A stretch of 64,000 nucleotides of DNA, from assembly GCA_964629475.1 (NCBI GenBank), contig CAZVQW010000004.1, positions 62,001-126,000 of the forward strand, in the 5' to 3' direction. Below, piece after piece: positions 42,649 to 52,078 of the stretch. Position numbers and translations under genes: made by a program. The first letter of the stretch is position 1; every line of letters starts with the position of its first letter. The stretch is from SMWD01 sp964629475. GTDB lineage: Bacteria; Pseudomonadota; Gammaproteobacteria; Steroidobacterales; GCA-2729495. Under the pieces are notes generated by a model. That model was not told the DNA's origin and searched no databases. It was given only the letters and a program-made list of their open reading frames with translations.

Positions 42649-44505
42649 TCAGAACATCGATGATTCGTCGAGTTCGCCGCCATCTTCTTCTTTGTTCCGG
42701 CCCTTGACGAAGTCGCCCGTGATCATGCGATCGTAGGACATGCCCGGCCCGACCATGGGGTAGACGTGTGCATGCATGTCGATGATGACTTCGAGGAATG
42801 CGGGTCCGTCGTATGCGACGAATTCCCTGATCACGCGTTCGACATCGGCTTTTTTATCCAGGCGAACGGCGTATTCGAAACCATCGGCTTGTGCCGCTTT
42901 GATGAAATCCTTGCGATGCAGAGATTTGTCAGTCGCCGAGAAGCGTGCCTTGTAGTAGAGCTTCTGCCACTGACGAACCATGCCGTCACCATAGTTGTTC
43001 AGCACGACGACCTTGACCGGTAAACCGTATGTTGTGACGGTTTCCAGCTCGCCGAGATTCATGCGAATACTTGCATCGCCATCGATGTCGATGACCATGC
43101 GGTCGCGGATCGCGAACTGCGCACCGATCGCGGCCGGCAGTCCGAATCCCATCGTGCCCATGCTGCCTGAAGTTAGCCACAGGCGCGGATGTTTGAAGTC
43201 GAAGTGCTGCGCAGCCCACATCTGGTGCTGGCCGACGCCGGTCGAAATGATCGCCTCGCCCTTCGTGTGTTTGTTGATCTCTTCGATGATGTAATGCGGC
43301 TGGATCAGTTCGCTGTCACGATCGTACTCTTGCGCATGATTGCGTTTCAGGGCGGCGAGTTCATCGTGCCACTGTTTTAGTTCCAGATGAATATTATGCC
43401 GGTCGGCATATGAGATTAGAGCGGTCAGGTCACGCTTCAGAATGCCGATGTGGTGCCAGTCGACAGCTTTGACTTTGCCGATCTCCGATGGATCGACATC
43501 GAAATGTGCGATGTGCTTTGCATTTGGCGCAAATTTTTCCGGCACGCCGGCCACACGGTCATCGAACCTGGCGCCGATAGCGATCATAAAATCGCAATCG
43601 TCGACCGCGTAATTGGCAAATGCCGCACCATGCATGCCGAGCATCCGCAGCGACAGCGGGTCGGTCGTATCCTGCGCACCGATACCCATCAACGTCGTCG
43701 TGATCGGAATTCCGAAGCGTGCCGACAACTGCCGCAGCGTGTCAGCCGACTCACTGTTGATGACGCCGCCGCCGGCATAGATCAGTGGCCGTTGCGAGTT
43801 CTGCAGGATGTTGAAGAACAATTTAGCTGCACCGGACGTCAACACATTTTCTTCGATCGCGTTGATGCGTTGCCGGTATCCACTAACCGACAGCATGCCG
43901 GTGCCCTGGAATTCACCGATCCAGTTCTGTACATCCTTCGGCACGTCGATGACAACGGGGCCGGGGCGACCCGTGCGGGCGATCTCAAATGCCGTGCGGA
44001 TGGTTGATTCGAGTTTGCGCGCCTCGGTGACCAGAAACACATGTTTGGCAACAGCCGAGCCCATCACGGCCGATATCGGCGCCTCCTGAAATGCATCGGT
44101 GCCGATCGCGTTGGTCGGTACCTGGCCGCAGATCACGACGATTGGGATTGAATCGGCCATGCAATCGCGAACCGGCGTGACGGTATTCGTTGCACCCGGG
44201 CCGGACGTCACCATGACGACACCGACCTTGCCGCTGGCGCGGGCGTAGCCCGCGGCCATGAAACCGGCGCCCTGCTCATTGGCGGGAACGATCAGCGGCA
44301 TTGGTATGTCGCCGTTGTCGTCGCGTCGATCGTCGTTGTAGCGGAACACCGCATCATACGTCGGCAGGATTGCACCGCCGCTGTAGCCGAAGATTGTGTT
44401 GACGCCTTCGTCGGCCAATACCTGGACGATCATCTCGGCGCCCGACATACGTTTGCCGGCAAGCGGGTGAGCCGCTTTGTCAGTTGTCGGTGATGGAGTT
44501 GCCAT
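42649..44505 (-). CDS. ilvB: Acetolactate synthase large (catalytic) subunit
   Basis: 618 residues; the N-terminal ~20 are a variable leader. It joins two pyruvates, or pyruvate with 2-ketobutyrate, in branched-chain amino acid synthesis, using TPP, Mg and FAD. The TPP-activating Glu lies in NEQGAGFMAAGYARASG, the FAD block is LGMHGAAFANYAV, and the TPP/Mg motif is IDGDASIRMNLGELET (usually G-D-G-S, here D-G-D-A-S). The regulatory small subunit is encoded divergently just upstream, instead of downstream in the same operon as is usual. Symbols ilvB, ilvI and ilvG cannot be separated by eye; ilvB is used for the catalytic subunit. Confidence 0.95.
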   Translation of the reverse strand: MATPSPTTDKAAHPLAGKRMSGAEMIVQVLADEGVNTIFGYSGGAILPTYDAVFRYNDDRRDDNGDIPMPLIVPANEQGAGFMAAGYARASGKVGVVMVTSGPGATNTVTPVRDCMADSIPIVVICGQVPTNAIGTDAFQEAPISAVMGSAVAKHVFLVTEARKLESTIRTAFEIARTGRPGPVVIDVPKDVQNWIGEFQGTGMLSVSGYRQRINAIEENVLTSGAAKLFFNILQNSQRPLIYAGGGVINSESADTLRQLSARFGIPITTTLMGIGAQDTTDPLSLRMLGMHGAAFANYAVDDCDFMIAIGARFDDRVAGVPEKFAPNAKHIAHFDVDPSEIGKVKAVDWHHIGILKRDLTALISYADRHNIHLELKQWHDELAALKRNHAQEYDRDSELIQPHYIIEEINKHTKGEAIISTGVGQHQMWAAQHFDFKHPRLWLTSGSMGTMGFGLPAAIGAQFAIRDRMVIDIDGDASIRMNLGELETVTTYGLPVKVVVLNNYGDGMVRQWQKLYYKARFSATDKSLHRKDFIKAAQADGFEYAVRLDKKADVERVIREFVAYDGPAFLEVIIDMHAHVYPMVGPGMSYDRMITGDFVKGRNKEEDGGELDESSMF

Positions 44506-44669
44506 AAGACCCGAATCTGTAGCCCGTATAGGGCAAGTGCAAAAGAAATCCTTATTATTCAGCGAGTGTCGGCCAAATGTTCTTCCATTGCAATAGCGAA
44601 CGTTCTGGGCGAGACTTGCCAGTCATTTGGAAATTAAGGGTTTTTCCGGAGTTCGGACTAATAAAGGCT

Positions 44670-45170
44670 ATGCGTCACGTCATTTCCATATTGCTGCAGA
44701 ACGAGGCCGGTGCGCTGTCTCGCGTCGCCTCGATGTTTTCGACGCGTGGTTACAACATCGAGTCATTGAGCGTTGCGCCGACCGAGGATGCGCACGTGTC
44801 CCGGCTGACGCTCGTGACGATCGGTTCGGATCAGGTTATCAACCAGATTACCCACCAGTTGTTCAAGATCGTCGATGTCGTAAATATCGCGGATATGACG
44901 CTGGGCGACCATATCGAGCGTGAACTGATGTTGATCAAACTTAGCATCAGGTCGGATGGTCTGAATGCCGTTCAAGAGTTGGCCGGTCAGCACGATGTCC
45001 GAATGCTCGATGATGCACCGGCAAACTTCACGCTGGAGATGGTTGGCGGTAGCGGCCACCTCGATGAATTTGTCGACCGGGTGGGTGAGCATGCGGATAT
45101 CCTCGCTGTCGTTCGCAGCGGACCGCTGTCGATCGCCCGTGGTGCGCAGGTGCTCAGCGCGACCATCTAG
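44670..45170 (+). CDS. ilvH: Acetolactate synthase small (regulatory) subunit
   Basis: 166 residues from the ATG at 44670 with AAAGG just before it. The N-terminal ACT domain (HVISILLQNEAGALSRVASMFSTRGYNIESL, about 3-33 onward) binds valine and mediates feedback inhibition; the C-terminal half (ELMLIKLSI to RSGPLSIARGAQ) is the IlvH C-domain that activates the large subunit. It points away from ilvB, with about 160 bases between the two starts, so both probably use one divergent control region. proB follows 16 bases later and proA after it, joining branched-chain and proline synthesis in one transcript. Confidence 0.95.
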   Translation: MRHVISILLQNEAGALSRVASMFSTRGYNIESLSVAPTEDAHVSRLTLVTIGSDQVINQITHQLFKIVDVVNIADMTLGDHIERELMLIKLSIRSDGLNAVQELAGQHDVRMLDDAPANFTLEMVGGSGHLDEFVDRVGEHADILAVVRSGPLSIARGAQVLSATI

Positions 45171-45186
45171 CCTCGGTCTATCTCTC

Positions 45187-46335
45187 ATGACTGTTGAATC
45201 TCAGAATGCCGGGGTGAAGCCCAGACTGACGGATGCTGCGCGCATCGTCATCAAGATTGGCTCGTCGCTGCTCGTCGATGACGATTCCGGCCGTCTGAAC
45301 CGGCCGTGGCTTGAGTCGCTGGCGGATGAAATTGCCCGCTTGCGCGAGCGTGGTCAGCAGGTGCTCATCGTGTCTTCAGGGGCCATTGCACTGGGCCGTA
45401 AATACCTCGGCCTTGGCCCACAGCAACGCCGATTGGAAGAGCACCAGGCGGCGGCAGCGGCGGGGCAGGTGCTGCTCGCTCACGCGTATCAGGATTTACT
45501 TGGCGAACGAAACATCAGGGTTGCACAGGTGTTGCTGACGCTCGACGATACAGAGAATCGACGCCGGTATCTGAATGCACGCAGCACGCTTGAGACTTTG
45601 CTCGGGCTTGGCGCCGTGCCGGTTATTAACGAAAACGATACTGTGGCGACGAACGAGATTCGTTATGGCGATAATGATCGGCTCGGTGCTCGTGTTGCCG
45701 AGATGGTCAGCGCCGATTACCTGGCGTTATTGTCCGATGTGGATGGTTTATACGATGCCGATCCAACGACTAATCCAGTGGCCCGGCTGATTGAGCAGGT
45801 CGACGAGATAACGCCTGAGATTGAGTCACTGGCCGGCACGTCGAATACGGCCTATGGATCCGGCGGTATGCGCACGAAAATTATCGCCGCACGCATTGCC
45901 GTCGCCGCCGGCTGTGCAACCGTGATAGCCAACGGGCGGCAATTGCGACCCATCGCGGCTATCGAAGACGATGGTCCATCGACATGGTTTACTGCCCGCA
46001 AGACACCGCGTGCCGCACGCAAGCAATGGATCGGCGGCAGCCTGAAGCCGCATGGCCGGCTCGTCATCGATAGCGGTGCGGTTAAGGCGCTGACGAATGG
46101 CAGCAGCTTGCTGCCGGTTGGTGTCGTCTCTGTCGAAGGAGATTTTGAACGAGGTGATGCCATTACGGTGGCCGATGTTAACAGGCGTGAAATCGCACGT
46201 GGCCTGACAACCTATTCGAGCAGCGATGCACAAAAAATTTGCGGTCGCCGCAGTGATGAGATTGAGAAGTTATTGGGTTACGCCGGTCGGGATGTCATCA
46301 TTCATCGCGACAACCTGGTGTTACTGGATGGATGA
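45187..46335 (+). CDS. proB: Glutamate 5-kinase
   Basis: 382 residues from the ATG at 45187. It phosphorylates glutamate, the first step of proline synthesis. The amino acid kinase fold shows IVIKIGSSLLVD, VSSGAIALGRKYLG, VPVINENDTVATNE, GDNDRLGARVA and YGSGGMRTKI; residues from about 285 form the C-terminal PUA domain (RLVIDSGAVKALTNGSSLLP). Length and order match E. coli ProB. It lies between ilvH and proA in the same direction, with a REP-like palindrome in the gap to proA that may alter the ratio of the two products. Confidence 0.96.
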   Translation: MTVESQNAGVKPRLTDAARIVIKIGSSLLVDDDSGRLNRPWLESLADEIARLRERGQQVLIVSSGAIALGRKYLGLGPQQRRLEEHQAAAAAGQVLLAHAYQDLLGERNIRVAQVLLTLDDTENRRRYLNARSTLETLLGLGAVPVINENDTVATNEIRYGDNDRLGARVAEMVSADYLALLSDVDGLYDADPTTNPVARLIEQVDEITPEIESLAGTSNTAYGSGGMRTKIIAARIAVAAGCATVIANGRQLRPIAAIEDDGPSTWFTARKTPRAARKQWIGGSLKPHGRLVIDSGAVKALTNGSSLLPVGVVSVEGDFERGDAITVADVNRREIARGLTTYSSSDAQKICGRRSDEIEKLLGYAGRDVIIHRDNLVLLDG

Positions 46336-46360
46336 AACGTGAATACCAGTGCATTCAGCC

Positions 46361-46427
46361 GTAGGAGCGGCTTCCAGCCGCGATTGACGCACCAACCTAT
46401 GGGATCGCGGCTGGAAGCCGCTCCTAC
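46361..46427. repeat. REP-like palindrome, TTCCAGCC subfamily (copy E)
   Basis: Perfect 24-bp arms at 46361-46384 and 46404-46427, same arm as the copy at 27635, extended by two further paired bases on each side. It lies inside the proB-proA gap, within an apparent operon, where such hairpins can stabilise upstream mRNA. Confidence 0.93.
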
Positions 46428-46454
46428 GGCTATTAAAACCTTTAGGCAAAAACA

Positions 46455-47741
46455 ATGAGTGCAATAACTGAAACAATTGATCAGAACATCGGCGATGTCA
46501 TGGCACGCATCGGCCTCGATGCACGCGATGCCGCGCGTGAACTGGCCAAAGCCACACCGGAACAAAAAGAATCGGCGCTGACGGCGGCCGCCGCGGCAAT
46601 TCGTCAGCGCAAGTCCGAAATCCTGACCGCGAATGCACAGGACATGGCAGCTGCGACCGAGCGGCAACTATCCCAATCGATGCTCGATCGGTTATTTCTC
46701 GACGATGACCGCATCGAAGCCATGGCTGCCGGCATCGAGGAGATCGGGCGTCTCGATGATCCCATCGGTCAGATGATTGCCGAATGGGAGCGTCCGAACG
46801 GTCTCATCATTCAGCGCGTCCGCGTACCGCTCGGAGTCATCGGCATCATTTATGAGAGCCGGCCGAATGTCACGGCCGATGCCGGTGCGCTGTGCCTGAA
46901 ATCCGGCAATGCTGTGATTCTGCGTGGTGGTTCGGAGAGTTTTGCTTCGAGCACTGCGATCCACAGCTGCCTGGAGCAGGGGCTGACAAGTGCCGGGCTA
47001 CCGGCCAAAGCGATTCAGATGGTACCGACGAAAAGCCGCGATGCCGTCGGGTTGATGCTGTCCGGGCTCGACGGTTGTGTCGATGTCATCGTGCCGCGCG
47101 GCGGGAAGAACCTGATCGCGCGTGTACAGACCGATGCACGGGTACCTGTCATCGGCCATCTCGAAGGGCTTTGCCATGTCTATGTACATGAATCGGCTGA
47201 CGTACAACTGGCCACGGCTGTCGTGCTGAATGCGAAGATGCGTCGCACCGGCATCTGCGGTGCGGCCGAAACATTACTGATCGATCGCGGTGCGCTTGAG
47301 TCGCATTTCCCATCGATCGTCGCTGCGTTAATCGATGCCGGTTGTGAACTGCGCGGTGACGCCGAAGCCTGCGCAACCGATGCGCGGCTCAAGGCCGCAA
47401 GCGAAGAAGACTGGACGACCGAATACCTTGATGCCATCCTGTCGATACGGGTCGTAGACGGCATTGATGCGGCGATCGAGCACATCACGCATTATGGGTC
47501 CGGACATACCGAGGCGATCTGTGCCGAGGATGCGGCGGCGGTCGAGCAATTCTTCCACGATGTCGACAGCGCGATCCTGCTACACAACGCGTCAACGCAG
47601 TATGCCGACGGCGGTGAATTCGGCATGGGCGCGGAGATAGGGATCGCGACCGGGCGTATCCATGCCCGCGGTCCTGTCGGCGCCGAGCAGTTGACGAGTT
47701 ACAAATACCTCGTGCGAGGTTCGGGACAGACCCGGCCGTAG
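46455..47741 (+). CDS. proA: Gamma-glutamyl phosphate reductase
   Basis: 428 residues, usual for ProA. It reduces glutamyl 5-phosphate with NADPH to the semialdehyde in proline synthesis. Blocks include VPLGVIGIIYESRPNVTADA, CLKSGNAVILRGGSES, VIVPRGGKNLI, HLEGLCHVYV and the nucleophilic Cys in TGICGAAETLL. The end RGPVGAEQLTSYKYLVRGSGQ is typical. The gene is 119 bases after proB, across the REP-like palindrome, and ends 12 bases before the stop of modC on the other strand. Confidence 0.96.
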   Translation: MSAITETIDQNIGDVMARIGLDARDAARELAKATPEQKESALTAAAAAIRQRKSEILTANAQDMAAATERQLSQSMLDRLFLDDDRIEAMAAGIEEIGRLDDPIGQMIAEWERPNGLIIQRVRVPLGVIGIIYESRPNVTADAGALCLKSGNAVILRGGSESFASSTAIHSCLEQGLTSAGLPAKAIQMVPTKSRDAVGLMLSGLDGCVDVIVPRGGKNLIARVQTDARVPVIGHLEGLCHVYVHESADVQLATAVVLNAKMRRTGICGAAETLLIDRGALESHFPSIVAALIDAGCELRGDAEACATDARLKAASEEDWTTEYLDAILSIRVVDGIDAAIEHITHYGSGHTEAICAEDAAAVEQFFHDVDSAILLHNASTQYADGGEFGMGAEIGIATGRIHARGPVGAEQLTSYKYLVRGSGQTRP

Positions 47742-47753
47742 GGCAGCATCGCC

Positions 47754-48860
47754 TTATCTTCGGACTGCCACGCTCTTGATCTGGGCCAGCAACCGGTCAC
47801 CCGATTTGAGACCCAATTGATGACTGGAGCGGCGCGTCAGCCGGGCCGTCAGCAGGTCGCTGCCGGCCCGCAAACGCACCAGTGCGTATGGCCCGTCGCC
47901 GGACAGGATCTCGTCCACGGTGACCGGAATAATATTCAGGATACTGCTGTCGTTTGGTCGGCTGCGACACAGACTGACATCGCCGGCCCTGATGCGAAGG
48001 CGAAGAGGTGTGTTTTCTTGTCCGAACCGGCCCGGGATCAACAGCGTTCCTCCGGAAAACTTCAACCGGGTCAGGTCATATTCCGTATCGTAGCCATCGA
48101 TCGTTCCCTCGATCACCGACCCCGCTTCCTCGCCGGCCAGCAACGACAGATCGAGGTCAACCAGAACGGACTGAATATCGCCATCGGCCAGGATCTGGCC
48201 GCGATCAATGACGACCAGGTGATCGCAAAGCCGGCACACCTCCTCAATACTGTGACTGACATACAGGATCGGTAGCGAGAGCTCCGTGTGCAGACGGTCG
48301 AGAAACGGCAGAATTTCATCTTTGCGCGCACGATCCAGTGCAGCCAGCGGCTCATCCATTAGCACCAGCCGCGGTGCGCGCAGTAATGCCCGGGCAATTG
48401 CGACACGTTGTGCCTCACCGCCGGACAGTTCACCCGGCATTCGGTGGAGCAGGTGTGTAAGACCCAGTAACGCGACGATCTGTTCGAAGCCGACACCATT
48501 GTCTGCATTGTGCGAACGACGCCGCGCATACTCGAGGTTGCCGCGTACGTTCAGGTGACTGAACAGGCGCGGTTCCTGAAACACGTAGCCGATATGTCGG
48601 TCATGAATCGCCCGCGAAATATTTTGCGTCGTGTCCTGCCAGACCTCGCCGTCGATAGTGAGTTGCCCGGTCGTCGGTGTTTCGAGGCCGGCGATACAGC
48701 GGAGCAGGGAGGTCTTTCCCGATCCTGATTCACCGAATATTCCGGTGATGCCGCGCATCGGAAGCTTCAAGGTGATATTGAGCGAGTTATCGGCTCGTTT
48801 TAATTCATAACGGAAATCGACCGTTCCGGTTCCGCCAATCTGATTTTTATCTGCAATCAT
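47754..48860 (-). CDS. modC: Molybdate ABC transporter ATP-binding protein
   Basis: 368 residues from the ATG at 48860, which overlaps the modB stop as ATGA. Walker A GESGSGKTSLLRC, Q-loop FQEPRLFSHL, ABC signature LSGGEAQRVAIARAL and Walker B LVLMDEPLAALD are complete. The last ~70 residues form the Mop/TOBE domain (GPYALVRLRAGSDLLTARLT), which binds molybdate and senses its level in ModC proteins. It powers uptake of molybdate or tungstate. It is the last gene of modABC. Confidence 0.95.
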   Translation of the reverse strand: MIADKNQIGGTGTVDFRYELKRADNSLNITLKLPMRGITGIFGESGSGKTSLLRCIAGLETPTTGQLTIDGEVWQDTTQNISRAIHDRHIGYVFQEPRLFSHLNVRGNLEYARRRSHNADNGVGFEQIVALLGLTHLLHRMPGELSGGEAQRVAIARALLRAPRLVLMDEPLAALDRARKDEILPFLDRLHTELSLPILYVSHSIEEVCRLCDHLVVIDRGQILADGDIQSVLVDLDLSLLAGEEAGSVIEGTIDGYDTEYDLTRLKFSGGTLLIPGRFGQENTPLRLRIRAGDVSLCRSRPNDSSILNIIPVTVDEILSGDGPYALVRLRAGSDLLTARLTRRSSHQLGLKSGDRLLAQIKSVAVRR

Positions 48861-49537
48861 CTGCGCTGCCACCGTCGATTGAGGATGTACATGAACAGCA
48901 GAGCTGTAAATGCGAAGATCAGCAGAATGGCTGACAATCGATGTGCATTGGCATAATTAAGCGATTCGACCTGATCGTAGATCGCGATTGAAATGACCCT
49001 GGTTTCGCCGGGGATGTTGCCGCCGACCATCAGCACGACGCCGAATTCACCCAGTGTGTGGGCAAAGCTCAGTACGACCGCATTTAAAAATCCCCGGGTA
49101 GATTGCGGTACCGCGACCGTAAAAAATGCATCGGCTCGCGAGGCGCCTAGTGTCCATGCAGCTTCGAGGTCGCGTCGGCCCAGCGCTTCGAATGCGTTTT
49201 GCAGTGGCTGGACTGCAAACGGCAGGCTGTAGCAACACGAAGCGATGACCAGGCCCGAGAACGAGAAGGTCAGCGTCTCGCCGGTCAGGTCTACCCACCA
49301 GCTGCCGATGGAACCGTATGGTCCAAGCAGGATCAGCAAATAGAAACCCATGACCGTCGGCGGCAGAACAATCGGTAATGCGACCGTCGCCTCGATGACG
49401 GACTTCCAGCGCGATGCAGTACCGGACAACCACCAGGCCAGCGGCGTACCGATTAGAATCAGCATTACGGTTGTAACCGCGGCCAGTTGTACCGATAACC
49501 ACAGCGGGCCGGAGCCGGGAAAATTAAACACGCTCAT
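48857..49537 (-). CDS. modB: Molybdate ABC transporter permease
   Basis: 226 residues with five or six membrane helices. The cytoplasmic coupling motif of binding-protein-dependent permeases is LEAAWTLGASRADAFFTVAVP (E-A-A-xxx-G-A-S), followed by SFAHTLGEFGVVLMVGGNIPGETRV, which is highly typical of ModB. It forms the channel with ModC. It starts two bases after the modA stop and overlaps modC by four bases. Confidence 0.95.
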   Translation of the reverse strand: MSVFNFPGSGPLWLSVQLAAVTTVMLILIGTPLAWWLSGTASRWKSVIEATVALPIVLPPTVMGFYLLILLGPYGSIGSWWVDLTGETLTFSFSGLVIASCCYSLPFAVQPLQNAFEALGRRDLEAAWTLGASRADAFFTVAVPQSTRGFLNAVVLSFAHTLGEFGVVLMVGGNIPGETRVISIAIYDQVESLNYANAHRLSAILLIFAFTALLFMYILNRRWQRR

Positions 49538-49539
49538 TA

Positions 49540-50370
49540 TTAATTATCGTGTGATCGGGTGGGGAGAGTGTAGCCATGGCGCTTAATTATCGCGCGTCCG
49601 GCTGTGCTGTGCAGAAAAGTCATGAAGTCCAATGCGGCGGCACTCCCGGCTGCGTTCTGTAACAGGATAGCCTGTTGCTCGATTGGGCGATGCAGTTCTG
49701 GCGGCACCGGCCAGATGCAGGTTGTGGGTGGAAGATGCTCGATATGTGACTGGGTTGCGGCGATAAATCCAAGAATTGCGTTGCCCGAGGCGACAAACTG
49801 GAGTGTCTGGGCAATACTTTCTCCTATGACGAGTTGCGGCTCCACCCGGTCCCACAGATCGAGGCTCATCAGGGTTTCTTTGGCGGCCGCACCATAAGGT
49901 GCCGTATCGGGGTTGGCGATAGCCAATCGTTTCTGGCCCAGCGTTTCCAGCATCCCGCGGCAGTCGGTACCGGTCAGCCCCGGATCCCGGGACCACAGAA
50001 CCAGGCTGCCAATGGCGTAGGTGAATCGACTATCGGTGACGCCTCGGCCCGAGCGTTCGAGTAGTCGCGGGTGTTCGGCATCGGCCGCGAGCAGTACATC
50101 AAAAGGCGCTCCGTTAATAATCTGGGTATAGAGTTTTCCCGTCGAGGCATAAACCACTCGCATGGATTGTCCGGATTCCTTTTCAAAGCCTGCGGCAATC
50201 TCAGGCGCTACCGGTGAAAAATTGCTCGCCACGGCAACTGTGATCAATTCAGCACTGGCACTTATATTGATCATGCCAGGCAGGCACACTGCCGACAGGG
50301 CGATCATCCGGATGGTAAAGGGCACTGCGAACCTGCTCCTCTTGCTATGCTTGCAATTAATGTCTGCCAT
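49540..50370 (-). CDS. modA: Molybdate-binding periplasmic protein
   Basis: 276 residues with a Sec signal ending near SASAELITV; the first ATG at 50370 gives a long basic n-region, and the ATG at 50307 is an alternative. The ligand-binding fold shows VAVASNFSPVAPEIAAGFE, VVYASTGKLYTQIINGAPFDVLLAADAEHP and AIANPDTAPYGAAAKETL, all ModA hallmarks; Ser and Tyr in these blocks hold the oxyanion. First gene of modABC. No ModE regulator is in the window, and no clear ModE site was found upstream. Confidence 0.95.
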   Translation of the reverse strand: MADINCKHSKRSRFAVPFTIRMIALSAVCLPGMINISASAELITVAVASNFSPVAPEIAAGFEKESGQSMRVVYASTGKLYTQIINGAPFDVLLAADAEHPRLLERSGRGVTDSRFTYAIGSLVLWSRDPGLTGTDCRGMLETLGQKRLAIANPDTAPYGAAAKETLMSLDLWDRVEPQLVIGESIAQTLQFVASGNAILGFIAATQSHIEHLPPTTCIWPVPPELHRPIEQQAILLQNAAGSAAALDFMTFLHSTAGRAIIKRHGYTLPTRSHDN

Positions 50371-50433
50371 CCTGCAAGGTAGCCGATTCCAAGTTAACCG
50401 GCCAGTATTGTTGCGTCTCTCTGATTAATCTGC

Positions 50434-52017
50434 ATGACAACTGATTTCGACCTGATCATCATCGGCGGCGGTATCAACGGCGCCGGCATCGCCCGCGATG
50501 CTGCCGGTCGCGGGCTGCGAACCTGCCTGCTGGAGCAGGGAGACCTGTGTAACGGTACGACCCGCTGGTCGAGTCGACTTATTCATGGCGGTTTGCGCTA
50601 CCTTGAGCATGCCGAGCTGGGCCTCGTATATGAGTCGCTGCATGAACGCGAGAAGCTGCTGAGCATCGCGCCGCACCTGGTGCGGCCTCTCAGGTTGCTG
50701 ATTCCAATCTACAAAGGCGGGCGACGCGGTAAATTTATGATCACCGCGGGCATGTGGCTATATGACCTGCTGTCATTCGGCAAGTCCGTGCCTAATCATC
50801 AGATGCTCGATGTTCGTCAGGTACTCGAAGAGTTACCGGCGCTTAATCACGATGGCTTGCTCGGCGCAGCAGCCTATTACGATGGCCAGATAACATTCGC
50901 GGAACGCCTCGTCGTCGAGAATGCACTGGCCGCACAAGAGGCGGGCGCACAGATTCGTACCTACAGTCGGATTGACCGGGTACTATCCGCTGATCGTCAG
51001 GTCACCGGTGTTCGTTACACCGATTTGCGATCCGACCGGCAGTATGATTTGACCGCGCAGGCCGTCGTCAATGCATCCGGACCTTGGGTCGATCGCGTGC
51101 TGGAAAAAACCGTAAAACCACCGCGCCGGTTCATGGGCGGGACAAAGGGTACGCATATCGTCGTGCCGAGCTTTCCCGGGCAGCCAAAAATTGCCTGTTA
51201 CCTGGAGGCAAAATCGGACGGTCGCCCGCTATTCATTATTCCCTGGAACAACCTGTTATTGATCGGAACGACGGATATTCGTTTCGACGGCAATCCCGGA
51301 GAAGTCGCCGCGGATGATGCGGAGATTGATTATTTATTGGCCGAAACCAATCGCGTGTTTCCCGATGCCGGACTGGATAAAAAGAGTATTCACTATCACT
51401 ACACGGGTGTTCGACCGTTGCCACGCAAGGAAAAGAAGGCCGAAGGTGATATCACGCGCCGGCACATCATTAAACACCATCGACGGGTTGCCAAAGGATT
51501 CTATTCGGTGATCGGCGGCAAGCTGACAACATACAGGAACCTGGCCGAGGAAATGACCGATCGGGTTGCACGCCGGCTCAAACATCAGGGGGGTAAGTGC
51601 CGAACTGCATGTGAACCGTTGCCGGGGGCAGAGGAAAAAATGTCAGTGGTTGTCGATGAGCTCGATACCTGCGATTTCATCTCGCCGGAATCGCGGGTTC
51701 ATTTGCTTGCGGTGTACGGCAGCCGTGCGGTACTGATCAGGGACCTGGTTAAAGCCAATCCCCGTCTCGGCGATGAAATCTGTCCGTACAGTCACGCGAT
51801 TGCCGCTGAAATTATCTTTGCCTATGAGTACGAAATGCCGACTACGATTGCCGATGTGTTATTGCGTCGAACAATGATCGGCCTGTCCCCGGACCTGGGC
51901 CGGGCTGCGTTACCGAAGGCGCTCGATATCGCCCGTCGGCATATAGGCTGGGGTGTCGCCAGGGCGGATGAGGAAGAGCGACGATATCTTCGGGAGATTG
52001 GGAAACTGAGTAGTTAG
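50434..52017 (+). CDS. glpD: Aerobic glycerol-3-phosphate dehydrogenase
   Basis: 527 residues. The FAD-binding Rossmann motif is IIGGGINGAGIARDAAGRGL, followed by LLEQGDLCNGTTRWSSRLIHGGLRYLEH, a variant of the GlpD block in which the usual A-S-A-T-S is C-N-G-T-T. IIPWNNLLLIGTTD and SVIGGKLTTYRNLAEEM are also characteristic. It is a peripheral inner-membrane enzyme that passes electrons from glycerol 3-phosphate to quinone. No other glp gene is nearby. It is divergent from modA with a 63-base gap. Confidence 0.93.
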   Translation: MTTDFDLIIIGGGINGAGIARDAAGRGLRTCLLEQGDLCNGTTRWSSRLIHGGLRYLEHAELGLVYESLHEREKLLSIAPHLVRPLRLLIPIYKGGRRGKFMITAGMWLYDLLSFGKSVPNHQMLDVRQVLEELPALNHDGLLGAAAYYDGQITFAERLVVENALAAQEAGAQIRTYSRIDRVLSADRQVTGVRYTDLRSDRQYDLTAQAVVNASGPWVDRVLEKTVKPPRRFMGGTKGTHIVVPSFPGQPKIACYLEAKSDGRPLFIIPWNNLLLIGTTDIRFDGNPGEVAADDAEIDYLLAETNRVFPDAGLDKKSIHYHYTGVRPLPRKEKKAEGDITRRHIIKHHRRVAKGFYSVIGGKLTTYRNLAEEMTDRVARRLKHQGGKCRTACEPLPGAEEKMSVVVDELDTCDFISPESRVHLLAVYGSRAVLIRDLVKANPRLGDEICPYSHAIAAEIIFAYEYEMPTTIADVLLRRTMIGLSPDLGRAALPKALDIARRHIGWGVARADEEERRYLREIGKLSS

Positions 52018-52078
52018 CATGAGATAGCATCTTGTGGTGTGAGTTGGCTGGTTCAGGTGTTATACATGGGAGCAGGTT

